Assembly: GCF_000004195.4 (NCBI RefSeq)
Contig: NC_030678.2
Coordinates: 155,108,547-155,172,546, forward strand
Length of the DNA: 64,000 bases
Source of the DNA: Xenopus tropicalis
Taxonomy: Eukaryota; Chordata; Amphibia; Anura; Pipidae
Direction: 5' to 3'
Every line of letters begins with the position of its first letter. Position 1 is the first letter of the stretch. A program made the translations under genes and the position numbers. Positions 28,028 to 39,991 of this stretch are shown here, piece by piece. The notes beneath the pieces were generated by a model. That model made no database searches. It was not told the origin of the DNA and worked only from the letters and a program-made list of their open reading frames with translations.

Positions 28028-28499
28028 CATATGTGTCAAGCTGGCGGCCCGCGGGCCATATCCGGCCCGGCATGTAATTGTATCCGGCCCGCTGTGACAC
28101 ATGCGCGTAGGGGTTGGTGCACGCATTCGCATTTGCCGTCACGGACAGAGAGAGAGAGACAGAGAGAGCTGGCGGGAGAAACCGGCGCGGCGCAGAGTTC
28201 TGGCGCTTGCTTGATATTTTGGCTGACACAGGTACACGGGGCAATATGGCTGCTGGCACAGGTACATGGGGCAATAATATGGCTGCTGGCACAGGTACAT
28301 GGGGCAATAATATGGCTGCTGGCACAGGTACATGGGGCAATAATATGGCTGCTGGCACAGGTACATGGGGCAATAATATGGCTGCTGGCACAGGTACATG
28401 GGGCAATAATATGGCTGCTGGCACAGGTACATGTTCAGCCCGCGACCTAAAGTGTGTTTTGAATTTTGGCCCCCTGTGCAATTGAGTTTGACACCCCTG
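28028..28499. mobile_element. hAT-like MITE with internal 33-bp minisatellite
   Basis: Flanked by a perfect 8-bp duplication CTATAGGG (28020-28027 and 28500-28507). The ends are inverted: CATATGTGTCAAGCTG on the left and the complement CAGGGGTGTCAAACTC on the right. The interior holds GCGGCCCGCGGGCC, a GAGA run, and seven 30-33-bp tandem units. No transposase. It lies in the pdx1 intron. Confidence 0.85.
28228..28433. repeat. 33-bp minisatellite inside hAT-like MITE
   Basis: Units start with ACAGGTACATGGGGCAAT at 28228, 28258, 28291, 28324, 28357, 28390 and 28423 (partial). The first unit is 30 bp, the rest 33 bp. Because 33 is divisible by 3, repeated peptides appear in open frames on both strands (28010-28555); these are artefacts. 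Confidence 0.95.
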
Positions 28500-29632
28500 C
28501 TATAGGGGGTAAAGCAAACAAAGAACCACAAGGAACCACATTTTTGTGTCCTCATTGCTCCACTGATTCTTGGCCACCACTGTCAGAGGCAAATCTTTGC
28601 ATCAGACACAAAGAATTGTACATGACAGTAAATGACAAGCAACCATGGTCAGACCATGGGATGTGCCATGTAAGGAGTGGCCCATGGGCATTTCCATAAT
28701 ACCCCTTACCAACCCACCATTCCACATGTGCAACAGGGCAAATCCTAAGCTCCATGCTTACGTTCTGCTAAAGATAATTGGCTTTGTGCCAGATGCAATA
28801 ACAAAGTTGTACAGACCTCAACTCCTTATACCTCCATGTTGGCAAATGCTGGAAACAGCATAAATGTATTTACCCAGGGGGCGGTGCTGGATTTCTACAG
28901 GGGCTCAATGGGATAGGAAGCTAAAAATGTTAGTTTGTAATTCACAGAAGCATGTCTTAAGATATAACGTGAGGATGGGTCATGACTCAGAGGCATGTTC
29001 CTTTAGCTTTATAAACTAGATCTGTTTATAAGATATGGCATTACAACTTCTGAGTAATGTACCATTGTGACATCCTTGTTGCAAAATTATTGCAATATAA
29101 TAAACAAAAACCATTTATATTGCTATAATTTCCTGCTATGTATTGCCTTATGATACACCAGAGACATGAATATATGGTAAAATGCAATAACATAGGCTAC
29201 AAATGGTGTTTAACTTGACTGAAACTTGATATATGAAATAAATTCAGTGTAGGACTGGGATTCCAGCAACACTCCCAGGTGTCAGTGGGTCAGCTTCTAT
29301 CTGCTGTGTGCCCATTCCCAAGTGCTGCCCGAAGGTATGCAGAGTTGTGTTGCCCCAGGCCTGGGCCATTGTGGCCTTCCTGCAGTTCCAGACCTGACAG
29401 CACAATTCTTGCTTAGGTCACGCTATGAGAAAGATTCTATCAGTTCCAGTGACCATCTCATTGGGATGCTGATGCTGTTTGTATGTATCCAATTTTCCTC
29501 GTGCCTTTCCCTTTGGACTTCTCTGCTCTCTGCCCATTTCCCATAAACACTAAACTCACCAAAGGTGCTCTCCATTGCATATCACATAATGGGGCATCTG
29601 ATCAAACCTTTGTTCCCTTCTTACATTTCCCT

Positions 29633-29880
29633 CTAAAGCTGGCCATACTGATATAATCAATGCGTGTATGTTTCGTATGTTTCGTATGATTTTCCGACCA
29701 TATTTGGGTCCCGAATTATAGTCCTGATCATTTTTCTTCCATGGCGATCAGTCCTTTAGTCAATTGGACAGGTTAGAAAATTTTGGTCGGATAATGGTAA
29801 AATCTGTGTGTGTATTGTGTATCAGAAGATATCCTTGGGGGACCGACAATGCATTTCCGATAGATCACTTTCAAATGATT
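29633..29880. mobile_element. Possible diverged MITE (GGCCATAC family)
   Basis: It begins AAGCTGGCCATACTGAT and has the GATC/CCGA-rich interior of the family seen at 23219 and 35212. The ends are degraded and no duplication was found. Confidence 0.35.
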
Positions 29881-30039
29881 GTCGTTAAAACATCCTCTGA
29901 TTTAATTTTTTAGGACTTTATCCTACAATTTCAATCTGACTGTTAGTTTTCAGGTAACCTATTGTTTCTCCTACTCCCATGTAACTGGAGGAGTCGCAAG
30001 CCAGACTTAGATTTTTTTATTAGAAGAACTATTGTCATA

Positions 30040-30176
30040 TTTACCACCTTTAGACTAATGTCCCACGGAACAAATAGGTTGCCCACAGTAGATCTCTGCT
30101 ATCACAAGCAACTAATCGCTCTGAAATGCCTTTCCATCGGCAACAATAGGAGTCCCTGGTGAAAAGGCCCACACAT
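30040..30176. mobile_element. Fragment of a CTAATGTCCCACGG-type MITE
   Basis: The segment containing ACTAATGTCCCACGG and CAACTAATCGCTC resembles the segments at about 35563-35850 and 59640-59760, which share the CACGGGGAGATT motif. It is probably one short non-autonomous family. Confidence 0.4.
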
Positions 30177-30510
30177 CAGGGATGTAGCGAACCTCAAAAA
30201 AAAAGTTTGAATATTCGCAAACTTTTCAAACCCCATAGACTTCAATGGGAAGGCGAACTTTAAAACCTAGAAAAGTCATTTCTGGCCAGAAAACTAATTT
30301 TAAAGTTGTTTAAAGGGTGCCATGACCTGGACAGGGCATGCAGGAGGGGGATCAAGGGCAAAAATTTCTCTGAAAAACACTTTGTTGACACAGCATTGCA
30401 TAAAATCGCAAAGGCAGCTGGCAGACCTAGCGGAAATATGCAGCGTTTTTTGCTATTTCACGCTATTACCACCATGGAAACTGGATTTGCTGAAAAACGC
30501 CATGTATGGC

Positions 30511-31517
30511 GCCATGTATCGGGCTGAAACTGTGGCATCCAATGCAGAGGCTAAGGAGAAAGAATATTAACATCTAAAAGGAGCTCTGAAAACTTGTGGG
30601 TACCCAGACTGGGCCTTCATCAAAACCAAATCAAAGACCAAAAGAAAGACCAGACCTACAAACAGAAGGGAGGAACACAGCAGGCGAAACAACATAGTCA
30701 TTCCATATGTTGCTGGAACATCAGAAAAACTTAGGAGAATTTTCAACAAACATCGCATTCCTGTGTTTTTCAAACCCAGCAACACCCTGAGACAGAAGCT
30801 GGTGCACCCTAAAGACCCAACACCCAAGCATATGAAAAGTAATGTGGTCTATGCTGTCCAGTGTAGTGAAGAGTGCTCAGACTTATACATTGGGGAGACA
30901 AAACAACCTCTCTGTAAGAGAATGGCCCAACATAGGCGGGCAAACTCCTCAGGACAAGACTCAGCGGTCTATCTACACCTCAAAGAAAAAGGTCACTCCT
31001 TTGAGGACAGTAACGTGCATATTTTGGACCGAGAGGACAGATGGTTCGAAAGAGGTGTGAAAGAGGCCATTTATGCCAGCTTGGAAAAACCATCCCTGAA
31101 CAGAGGAGGGGGCCTGAGACACCGCTTGTCACCAACATACAATGGCGCGTTGACATCCTTACCCCGGCAGTTTCACAACAGTTCACACTTCCAGTCATGT
31201 ACTTTGAAGGATTAACACCTTCATCAATGAGAATCTTGGTACCATTGTGATTGGATCATACCTTCTTACACCTGTCAGTTTCAGCTAACACCTAACTGAA
31301 CAAGTTCAATGGAACCATTGTGATTGGATGTCTGTGACTCTACTACCATCAAGAGTTTAAATACCGGGGAATTCCCTACCAGTCATTTGAACTGAAGAAG
31401 CCACTCGGATGAGTGGTGAAACGTTTTCAAGAAAAACTCAGAAAAGTCCAGTTGTTTTAGACTTAATTCTACTAGATACTGTATATCATGACCTGGATGA
31501 ATGAGAATCTTCATAGA
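30511..31517 (+). mobile_element. 5'-truncated Penelope-like retroelement
   Basis: A 1007-bp insertion flanked by a 10-bp duplication CATGTATGGC (30501-30510 and 31518-31527) within a MITE. It contains the end of a Penelope-like element: the C-terminal linker, the GIY-YIG endonuclease, and a 3' region. The reverse transcriptase is absent, as expected of 5' truncation. It lies antisense to pdx1 in its intron. The 3' region includes a hairpin CCACTC-GGAT-GAGTGG (31401-31416), a recurring feature near the 3' end of such elements. Confidence 0.85.
30517..31215 (+). pseudogene. Penelope-like polyprotein remnant with GIY-YIG endonuclease
   Basis: The reading frame enters near 30517, meets a TAA at 30568-30570, then stays open to 31215. 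The part after the stop includes KLRRIFNKHRIPVFF and FKPSNTLRQKLVHPKD, typical of the linker before the endonuclease in Penelope-like elements. In the 150-residue segment from 30763 are VVYAVQC (28-34), a CxxxC pair (Cys34, Cys38), YIGET (42-46), Arg53 and His57, then VKEAIYASLEKPSLNRGGGL. These match the GIY-YIG nuclease used to nick the target in target-primed reverse transcription. The in-frame stop and missing reverse transcriptase make it inactive. The family assignment is by motif and is firm at superfamily level; the clade (Poseidon or Neptune type) is not determined. Confidence 0.85.
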
Positions 31518-32639
31518 CATGTATGGCTTGCATGGCGTTTTTAGGCCGAGAAAAACGCAGCGGAAAAACGCCACGCGAACCCAAATTGCGAACATACGCG
31601 AAAAGTTCGCGAACTTGCGCGTTCGTGAACACCCAATGTTCGCGCGAATTAGTTCGCCGGCGAACAGTTCGCTACATCTCTACTACACATCTCTTCAGCT
31701 TTCTGAAGTTGCATGAAGTTGCCTGCAGGAGGCATTTCAAAGTGGTTAATCGCCCCCTGTAGCAGAGATCTATCTATGGCAACTAACTCGCTCCATGGGA
31801 CATAAGCAATGCAGGGAGCTGCCTTCTTGCTCCCTTCCCATTGTTCTGCTGATCGGCTGCTGGGAGGGGGGGATATCACTCCAACTTGCAGCGCAGCAGT
31901 AAAGTAAGACTGAAGTTTATCAGAGCACAGGTCACATGGCTGTGGCACCCTGGGAAATGAATAATATGACTAGCCCCGTGTAAAATTTCAAAATCAAATA
32001 TAAAAAATGGATTTCAATGCAGGATTTTGCTGGAGAAGCTCTATTAACTGATGGGTTTTGAAATAAACATGTTTTCCCATGACAGTATTCCTTTCCGCAT
32101 TCTGGAATAGCCTGTTCTAATAATGGACCTTTGATTTTAACCACTTTTCTGTGTCATAAATCACCACAAATATGAAGTCCTAGGGAACCAGTAGTTACAA
32201 AGTACAAGGGTGAAAACTCAATTCCAGTTCTGTTGGTAAGCTTAGGGGACAATTCAGAGCTTAACAAGAGGGGTGTCCATGCATGAGAGCTGAAACAGTC
32301 TGGGACCCCCTCCTAGGGGCAGGGAGAAACGAAAACATGAATTGATTTGGTGTAAAAATGTGTGGAATGCAGAGGCGGGTTATAATTACTGCTCAGGTAG
32401 GGTCCAGGGCCCAAAGTTCCAGAGGGACCCAAATGTGTGGGCCAACCTGCTGTTGTGCCCAAATAATTGGCTTCAAGGTGTTTTATCTTTGGTAGATCAC
32501 ACAAGGGAATACATGGTGGTTCTTCTGCATTATTTAGACTCAAGGAAATCTGATTGCAGAATGGAAAAAATGGTCTGCACCGCTGATATTTGTCTAAACA
32601 GATTTTATCTTGACGGAGATAAGCATTTCCAATAATATT

Positions 32640-32800
32640 TGGCAGGGCTGGAACTAAGGGTAGGCAGGAGAGGCACCTTCCTAGGGTGCAACGATGATGG
32701 GCCAGACAGGTACCTCCCCTGCCTACCCGTAGTTCACGCTCCTTTATCATTGCCCCCATGCTTGGTATCATTGCCCCCATGCTTGTTATCGTATGGCGGG
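32640..32800. mobile_element. Partial copy of the CAGGGCCGGAACTAGGG element
   Basis: GGCAGGGCTGGAACTAAGGG, followed by GGCAGGAGAGGCACC and CTAGGGTGCAACGATG, is a diverged match to the start of the element at 36133-36364. The right end was not identified. Confidence 0.5.
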
Positions 32801-34214
32801 GGCAATGCCCCCCTGGAAAGGCATTGCGCATGTGTGCCCATAGAAAAGCAAAGAGTGATTACTGATCCTTAATACACAGTTGTAGTTTCTCTGGCTCTCA
32901 AGTGTTCTGTCCCAAGCACGGAAATATGCAGCGGCACATTTGTAAAGTTGCCAATTTGTAAAGTTGTGAGAAAGAGTAACCTTTAAAGAGGTAAAAATCA
33001 CTAGTTTACCATCTAAAAATATGATATCAATAACTTATTGGCTGCGAGTTCTGGGCTATATGCTGTATGGGGTGCTTGTCTAAGGCTATTGTTGTGTGAT
33101 ATAGCAACACAGAACAAATATACATTCGTTTTTCCAAGATCAATTTGTTTACCTGAACTTTGGTCTTTTTTTTGTCGCTTGGTTCATTATTAGTCCCAAA
33201 GACTGATGGCGTCTATTTATGAGGATGGATCAATAAGTCCTATTCCTTACATGTTATAATTTGCATCTGATAAGTCCAAGCCATGATAAAAATATAGCTA
33301 CACTGATAAATCCATGAAAGGTTTGCTGGATTAATGGTTATGCTTTCCAAAGACTTGTAGGAGACATTTCATTCCTTGTTTGAATAAAAAAAAAACACAT
33401 GGCTCGTTTTCTATTTGTGTTTCATGGAGATATTAAGAGGTGTTGGTTTGTGTTTCCCAGCTTTTATAAACCTACAGTTTTAATTTTTTACTACGCAGCG
33501 ATTGTCACAGGCTATTACTTATCATGTCCCATAATTCTCCTACTGTGTTATAATTCCCTTGATTGGTAGCCCAGGGGCACAACTAAATGACACCAGTAAA
33601 TGAAGCTCTCATTGTTAATAATGGGCTTCATAGATCTCAGTGGAACAGCAGATTCAAAACTAAAATGCACCAACAATCCGTTGTAACCCAATTCCATAAC
33701 TTAATATTGGTTCCAATAGAAAAGTCACACCTCAAGATAAGATTGCAATAGATGTGTCTATTGAGCAAACTCTCGATCAAATAGAAACTAGAAACCCCCT
33801 GTTTATATGGCCCTGGAAAGGTCTTGCTTAGATCCATTGGAAATAGGAATAATTCAGCAGGAAACACTGGTTGAAGGGAGAGAATTCTTCCTCACAGTCA
33901 TGTTTGTAAGCCGTATAGCAACACTGAACTCCCTCATTAAATCACCAAACCCGATGGCATGAAGAATGATCAGAAAGGCTACCAAGAGGCGGATTTGATG
34001 GTCTACACTGTTTAAATGAACCAAAACAACAACATTGTGAGCACAGACCACAAAAAACTTAAGAATTGGCAACTCCTGAAGAAGATAAGTTGCCTTGTGT
34101 AAGGAAACTTATAATGGGTATGAGCCAATTGTACATAGGTAAATATAAACTCCTTTGTTGGCCAAGGCCAATTCCCAGACCTAAACCCAAAAAGAAAATT
34201 TTTAGCATGCTTTG

Positions 34215-34340
34215 ATGATGTGTCATAGTAACATAGGAAGTTGGGTTGAAAAAAGACACATGTTCATAAAGCTGAATTTTTTATGTCTATAGGAAACTGC
34301 TATTGTCCACCAATTCTTCCTGAGAACATTTTTTACAGAA
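34215..34340 (-). mobile_element. Fragment of a LINE-like 3' end (CATAGTAACATAG tail)
   Basis: CATAGTAACATAGG followed by GTTGGGTTGAAAAAAGACAC matches the fragment at 63291-63490. Read on the minus strand it ends in an ACTATGTTACTATG tail, as in non-LTR retrotransposon 3' ends. The family is not determined. Confidence 0.5.
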
Positions 34341-35211
34341 CTTAAATATTTCTGCAATGATAAATCAACAGCTAAATTACACAGTCATTCCCATCTGGAA
34401 ATGCAGAAGGAGCTAAGGCTGAAATGGAGGAAGGTATGTTGGATTCAAGTCAGGACACTGTTCCATCATTTACTTGTATAATTCATTAATTAGTGCATTA
34501 GTGAGCTTTCTTTAAGGCATAGTCCAACGTTAAATTAACTTGACAATGATATTATTATTATAAGGCCTAATTTTGCCCTAGCAACCAGGCAGTGGTTTAA
34601 ACAAGAGACAATATGACCAAGAGAGGGCCTGCATAGAAAGATAAAAAGTAACAATAACATTGTAACTTCACAGGACAATAGGCCAACTAATTCCTTCCAG
34701 CTATGATGTTGTTAATCTCTACACAGGGATTCCCCGTGGCCAAAGAATCAATTTAGCAACAAAGATGATTAGAAAGAGTTGTTTGTATATTGAGGATGAG
34801 ATAAGATTTATGACAGAGCTACCTGACTATAGTCCCTTTAGCATCTTTTATTATGCATAGAAATGTACGTCCTATTTCTGAAGGGTCCCAAGTAAATGAG
34901 CCCAATGAGTGTATATATTTATATATGTACAATTCCCACTGAATTCCACCTGTGAGATAGTGATGTCTCTTAAAGTTGGATGTGTCTTTACAGTGACCTC
35001 CACGTGAAACCCAAACATATATAATAATGCTCACAAATATGTTTTTTCTTCTTTATATTCACTTATATTCATTTCTTGAAACCTACAACCTGCAGAAAAG
35101 GATATACCTAGGGGCCATTCATACATGTAAGGAGGTATGACAGTCATGACGATATACAGTATCTTCCTCCAGGTTAAAAGAAGGGCAATGAAAATGTGGG
35201 TCCCAAGACAC

Positions 35212-35491
35212 TAAAGGTGGCCATACATGGGCTATTCTAGCTGCCGATATTGGCCCCATAGACTGGGCACTAATGACGGCCTGCACGGCTGGTTTGAAAA
35301 TTAGTTGGATCGGGGACCGCATTGGCTCGTTGATGCAGTCCCCCGAACCAACTGAAGCCTATACTGGTCTTTTTAATTAGATTGCTTGGCCCCAGAAATG
35401 ATTGAATTGGCACAATATCGCCCACCCGTAGGTGGGGATATCAGGAGAAGGACCGCCAAGCTAGTGGATCTTGGCATGTTTGGCCACCTTA
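35212..35491. mobile_element. MITE with TAAGGTGGCCA inverted ends
   Basis: The left end TAAAGGTGGCCATACATG (35212) and the right end, complement TAAGGTGGCCAAACATGC (35491 inward), form terminal inverted repeats. It is 280 bp and non-coding. Confidence 0.7.
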
Positions 35492-35562
35492 ACGGATGAA
35501 GAAAGTATCAAACAATCTCTGTGGATCCTCAATGCTCAGGGATTTAAGCAAATCAGTGAGGC

Positions 35563-35850
35563 TAATGTCCCACGGGGAGATTTAGTTGCTACGATTATTA
35601 AAAAGCGAGTTCCAGCGACAAGTCGTTCGTCTTTTCCGACTTTAGTGATTACTAAAGATTTCCACAACGGAGCGATTCTATTTCCCATAAATCCAAGTGT
35701 CATACTCCCTGCCCACAATTACAAATGACATTCAGTGCAATGGGCGAATGCAGCGACTTCCCGCTCAGTGGGTTTTACTTTCAGCGATTCCAATAGCGAT
35801 TGATTGACAATGCTTTTGCTCGAAAAAAGGTCTTATAGCATTTCAGAACA
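35563..35850. mobile_element. Probable MITE, CTAATGTCCCACGGGGAG type
   Basis: It begins GCTAATGTCCCACGGGGAGA and contains CGATT/AATCG words in both orientations. It shares its start with 30053 and the CACGGGGAGATT motif with 59657. The right boundary is uncertain. Confidence 0.4.
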
Positions 35851-36132
35851 ATAAGTAGTGTTGTCGGTTTAGGTACCAGCAATTTATATTTGTCTCTATG
35901 TATAGACATCCTTTTACAACCCCCAAAAGGAGGGACAATGACAAAATTAAAGAGGGTTTTTGCTTTCCCCCCTCCCTATTCTGTGTGTGTATTTGCTATT
36001 AATGATTACCGTGCCCATGAATGTAACTATTGTCTATTTATTATCAAGTGTCACTGCGGTATCACCTATATAACATAGACTGCCAAGGATTGTATTTGGC
36101 AGCATAACTGTGCGCTATGAAAATATTAAATG

Positions 36133-36364
36133 CAGGGCCGGAACTAGGGGTACCCAGAAGAGGCAGCTGCCTAGGGCGCAATGATTGGGGGGCGCCAGAC
36201 AGGAGCCTCTCCTGCCTACCCCTAGTGCTACTTTGTCATTGGCATTGCGCACCCCCCCCCTGCACCTCCTCCTGTGCTTTGGCGCGCATGTGCCGTTGGG
36301 GGTGGGTGGGCGGAGTTGGCCGACCGGGTTGCCTAGGGCGCCCGGTTGGCTTGGCCCGCCCCTG
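36133..36364. mobile_element. hAT-like MITE with perfect 8-bp target duplication
   Basis: A 232-bp GC-rich element flanked by ATTAAATG at 36125-36132 and 36365-36372. The ends are CAGGGCCGGAACTAGGGG and the complement of GGCTTGGCCCGCCCCTG. It contains a C9 run and GGCGCGC, and no coding capacity. Confidence 0.8.
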
Positions 36365-36744
36365 ATTAAATGGCAAAAATGGCAGAAATCTGTTTGTGTT
36401 TTTGAAAAACAGATTACAATGCAGGATTCTGCTGGAGAAGCTCTATTAACTGATGCGTTTTGAAAAAAACATATTTTCCCATGACAGTATTCCTTTAATA
36501 CCTACCAGAAGCTGGATGTATGATAGCTGAGAAAACTTTGAAATCTAAAATCTAAGTAAATTCAAATCTTTTGAAATTTTTTTGAAAGATTCTAGACCCA
36601 TTGAAAATGATTGAAATCCCCCTTTTCCCAGTTATTTCCTTAAGGACTTTGTATTTCAGTCCACCTTATTTAATGTGAAAAATTAATAAAAATAATTGAA
36701 AAGAAAATTATGAATATTTTTTTTAATAAATCAGCAAACATTCA

Positions 36745-36930
36745 GCTTTGGTAAAATATTATTATTTAAGTTTATTCAAATTGAAATATGATGTAGACAG
36801 TGATATTCTGAGATCATTTCCAGCTGGTCTTTATATTTTATGGTTTTTTTCTCCAATTATTTAGCTTTGTTAGATTTACTAAGATTATTTCAGCACTGGA
36901 ACAATTTGTCCAAATTGTAAAGCCCCAAAT
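36745..36930. mobile_element. TTAA-type MITE fragment (GATATTCTGAGA family)
   Basis: GATGTAGACAGTGATATTCTGAGA, in positions 36790-36813, followed by the GGTCTTTATATTTTATGG stretch, matches segments at 55385-55600 and 61690-61860. All have the family's ATTCTGAGA...TTTTTATT...AGCAG layout. Confidence 0.55.
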
Positions 36931-37404
36931 AAATCCCAAATAATCCAACTAATAATCCGGAGGGGTGTTATATCTAAGCCTCGTAATGAATAGAATGGTG
37001 TTTGACGGCACATTCTGATGAATAGACGCGTTCATTTGCTTTGATTAATGTGTCAATTTGTTAAACCCTTTCCTGACAGTTTAGTAAATGTGAAGAATTT
37101 CCAGCTTCTGGGAATCTTTTACAGGTCACATTTTAATATTTGAGATTGTGTTTTTTTATTTTGATTGGTGTATATATGTGGGAATAATTTTTGGAAACCT
37201 TAGTCAGGATTTGTCAAAAGAAAAAAACATGGCAGGTAAAATCTAGGGAGTCAGTGGGGATCGTCTGTAACAAGTTTATTTACTTCCCAGGTCATTCAAA
37301 CATTTGAGATTTGTAGGCCGGTTAAAAAAGAACGGAACAGCGTGATTCCTACTTGGGGACAATTTTTCTTCTGTAAAAAAGTGTAACTGAGAATATTCTG
37401 TCAC

Positions 37405-37645
37405 TAGTGACGGGCAAAATTATTCAGCAGGCATGGAGTGGGGGCAAATTTCCACATTTCACCATTGGTGGATTGTTTCACAAAACGGGCGTCAAAATTC
37501 GCCTCGTAAAAATTGTCTCCCACATCAAAAAAGTGTCGCCTGCATCAAAAAAAAAGTTGCAGGTGTTGGTTCTTTTTTTAAGACACACACAACTAATTGC
37601 GCATCTTTTTGGCGAAGCGAAACGGGACAGATTCGCTCATCACTA
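37405..37645. mobile_element. MITE with TAGTGACGGGC inverted ends
   Basis: TAGTGACGGGCAAAATTATTC on the left and the complement of GATTCGCTCATCACTA on the right are inverted. It belongs to the TAGTGATGGGCGAAT-type family common in Xenopus; a second member lies at 59014-59306. Confidence 0.7.
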
Positions 37646-38239
37646 TCTGTCACCTTTTTCTGAAATAAGCTTGTGTTCAAAAACACTTGTTTTGTTGCTT
37701 TTTTCCCCTTTGATCAAGTTTTTTCCCCCCTCGACCTCGAAAATTAATAAATCTGCCTTCCTGTGTTAAATATAATGTCATTCTATCCCATTCAATAATA
37801 TGAGCGGTTATTTCTATGAGAGATATAACTAAATATGGGGTTAAAGAAATATAGAAATGTTGCTCCAAAAAGTCCCACAAATTGCTTGAATATATCAATA
37901 TGCTTATATCATTTTATGAATTAACAATTAAATTATTATTCCTACTTAATTTTTAAGGAGAAAACAGAAACACTGCCCCTCATGTAGTTTCAGCTTAATT
38001 CTTTGAGGGAGATTTTTTCTGTTGTTTGCCCTTCTATTAGGGTTTTCTCTGGTGAATACAATTTTTTTTAAAAATGTCAAATTAAAAATAAATTGCAGGC
38101 ACATTCATTTCAACCTGTATCTCTTTCCCACTTATATTAATATAAAATAATCAAGTTAAATTGTATCAGTCTAACATTTTGTAGAAAATAAAAGACTGAA
38201 TGTTAATTATCTTGATGCAGTTTTAGTATTTCTATTGTA

Positions 38240-38463
38240 CAGGTATCAGACCCCTTCTCCAGAAACCCGTTATCCAGAAAGTTCCGAATTACGGAAAGGC
38301 CATCTCCCATAGACTCAATTTTAATCAAATAATTCACATTTTTAAAATTAATGTTTAATTGATTTTTTAGTAGACTTAAGGTATGGAGATCCAAGCTACG
38401 GAAAGACCCCTTATCCGGAAAACCCCAGGTCCCAAGCATTCTGGATAACAGGTCCCATACCTG
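38240..38463. mobile_element. TA-flanked MITE, solo form without 113-bp array
   Basis: A 224-bp element bounded by CAGGTATCAGACCC and TCCCATACCTG, flanked by TA. The whole body folds back on itself. This short form shows the family without internal amplification. Confidence 0.8.
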
Positions 38464-38771
38464 TACTAAATTTCCAGAGAAAACAGAAATGCAGGGACTG
38501 AACAGAAACACAAATTACTGGGGGTTTTGGATCGAATTAAGATAAAATACTGCTCTCAATATTTACCCAAAAATGAAAGTGAAACATGCAGCGTCTTTTT
38601 TATAAACAATATTTGTCCACTAAATTTTAGGGAATAAAACAGAGAAAAGAGTGTGAATGTTTTTTATTACTTGTATTTTCCAATCTGTGCAGATTGTCAT
38701 TTTGCTATTTGTGACTCATATTAGAAAGCATATTTGGAAGGGTATTAAGGGATTTTTATTGAAAGTAAATA

Positions 38772-39032
38772 CAGGTATGGGACCTGTTATCCAGAATGCT
38801 CGGGACCTGGGGTTTTTGGGATAAGGGATCTTTCTGTAATTTGGATCTCCATAACTTAAACTCTGCTAAAATTCATTTAATCATTGAATAAACCCAATAG
38901 AATTGTTTATACCTTAGTTGGGATCAAGTACAAGGTTCTGTTATATTCTTACTGAGAAAAAGGAAACCATTTTTAAAAATTAGAATTATTTGCTTATAAT
39001 GGAGTCTATGGGAGATGGCCTTTCCGGATAAG
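38772..39032. mobile_element. TA-flanked MITE, truncated at right
   Basis: It starts CAGGTATGGGACCTGTTATC and has one copy of the core (TTAGTTGGGATCAAGTAC). It stops after GGCCTTTCCGGATAAGG without the terminal repeat. Confidence 0.75.
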
Positions 39033-39706
39033 GAATAAGCAGAATGTTGTTGTTAAAAGAAATCTAAGCATCACAATGTTGTACAATTGCTTGTGATTTA
39101 CTAGATACCATGCAAATGTGAGCTTTTACATTACAGCTTTTTATCACACACAATGGAATAACTATTACAGTGACATGTTTGGTTTGTGTTGTTATAGATA
39201 CAGTTAACTAGATATTGTGTTTATAAAAATAATTTTAAAATTATAAATGATAAAAAATTTGATATTTGAAAAAAATTGGAAAATTACTGTCAACAAACAT
39301 ATTAATGCAAAGTTAAAGTATAATCGTTCCATTTTTGAATTTGCAACAATCCCATGAAACTGTATCTGCATTCCTACGCAATAATTGTGTGCCAAAATTG
39401 TGCAAAATTCTCTTACTAAATGGGATGTTCTCTTGAGCATTCTGCAATGAGTACATTATTTATTAAATGACATTGTTGGAAATATTATAATGAAATTGGA
39501 GAAAAGGAAAATATAAAGGGTTTTTAGGCTCAGCAGGTTGGAGTGTTGCTTTTGCTTTATCTGCTGATTTTGTGGGACCATTTTCACATTATCAGAATTC
39601 ATTTATTTTTACATGATATATTTAATAATAATTGTTTAGCAATAATAAAAAGCAACAGAAAAACAGGAGAATGTGGTATTCCCTTTGTGAAAGCCTAACA
39701 AACATA

Positions 39707-39991
39707 CAGGTATGGGATCTTTTATCAAGAAACCCCGTTATCCATACAGGAAGGCCATTGCCGAATTTTAACAAAAATCCAAATTTTTCAAAAATATTTT
39801 CCTTTTTCTCTGTATTAATAATACAGAACTTCTAATTGATTTGAAGATATAATGAATCCTTACTGGGTGCAAAACAGTCCTTTGGGGATTATTTAACATT
39901 TAAATGATTTAAAGTGATCCAAATTATGGAAAGACCCCTTACCCAGAAAACCCCAGGTCCCAAGCATTCTGGATCACAAGCCCTATACTTG
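39707..39991. mobile_element. TA-flanked MITE, single core
   Basis: CAGGTATGGGATC at the left and CCCTATACTTG at the right. Diverged but complete, with a single core copy. Confidence 0.75.

Larger units (their letters stand above)
30178..31682. mobile_element. GATGTAGCGAAC-type MITE, split by a Penelope-like insertion
   Basis: The left end GGGATGTAGCGAAC (about 30178) and right end GTTCGCTACATCTC (about 31669-31682) are inverted. The interior (30178-30510 and 31528-31682) is rich in TTCGC/GCGAA words and encodes nothing. The Penelope-like fragment at 30511-31517 sits inside it. Confidence 0.65.

Noticed and set aside
28010..28555. Four overlapping open frames of 123-153 codons
   Set aside because: All come from the 33-bp minisatellite inside a hAT-like MITE; the unit length is a multiple of three, so any stop-free frame stays open.
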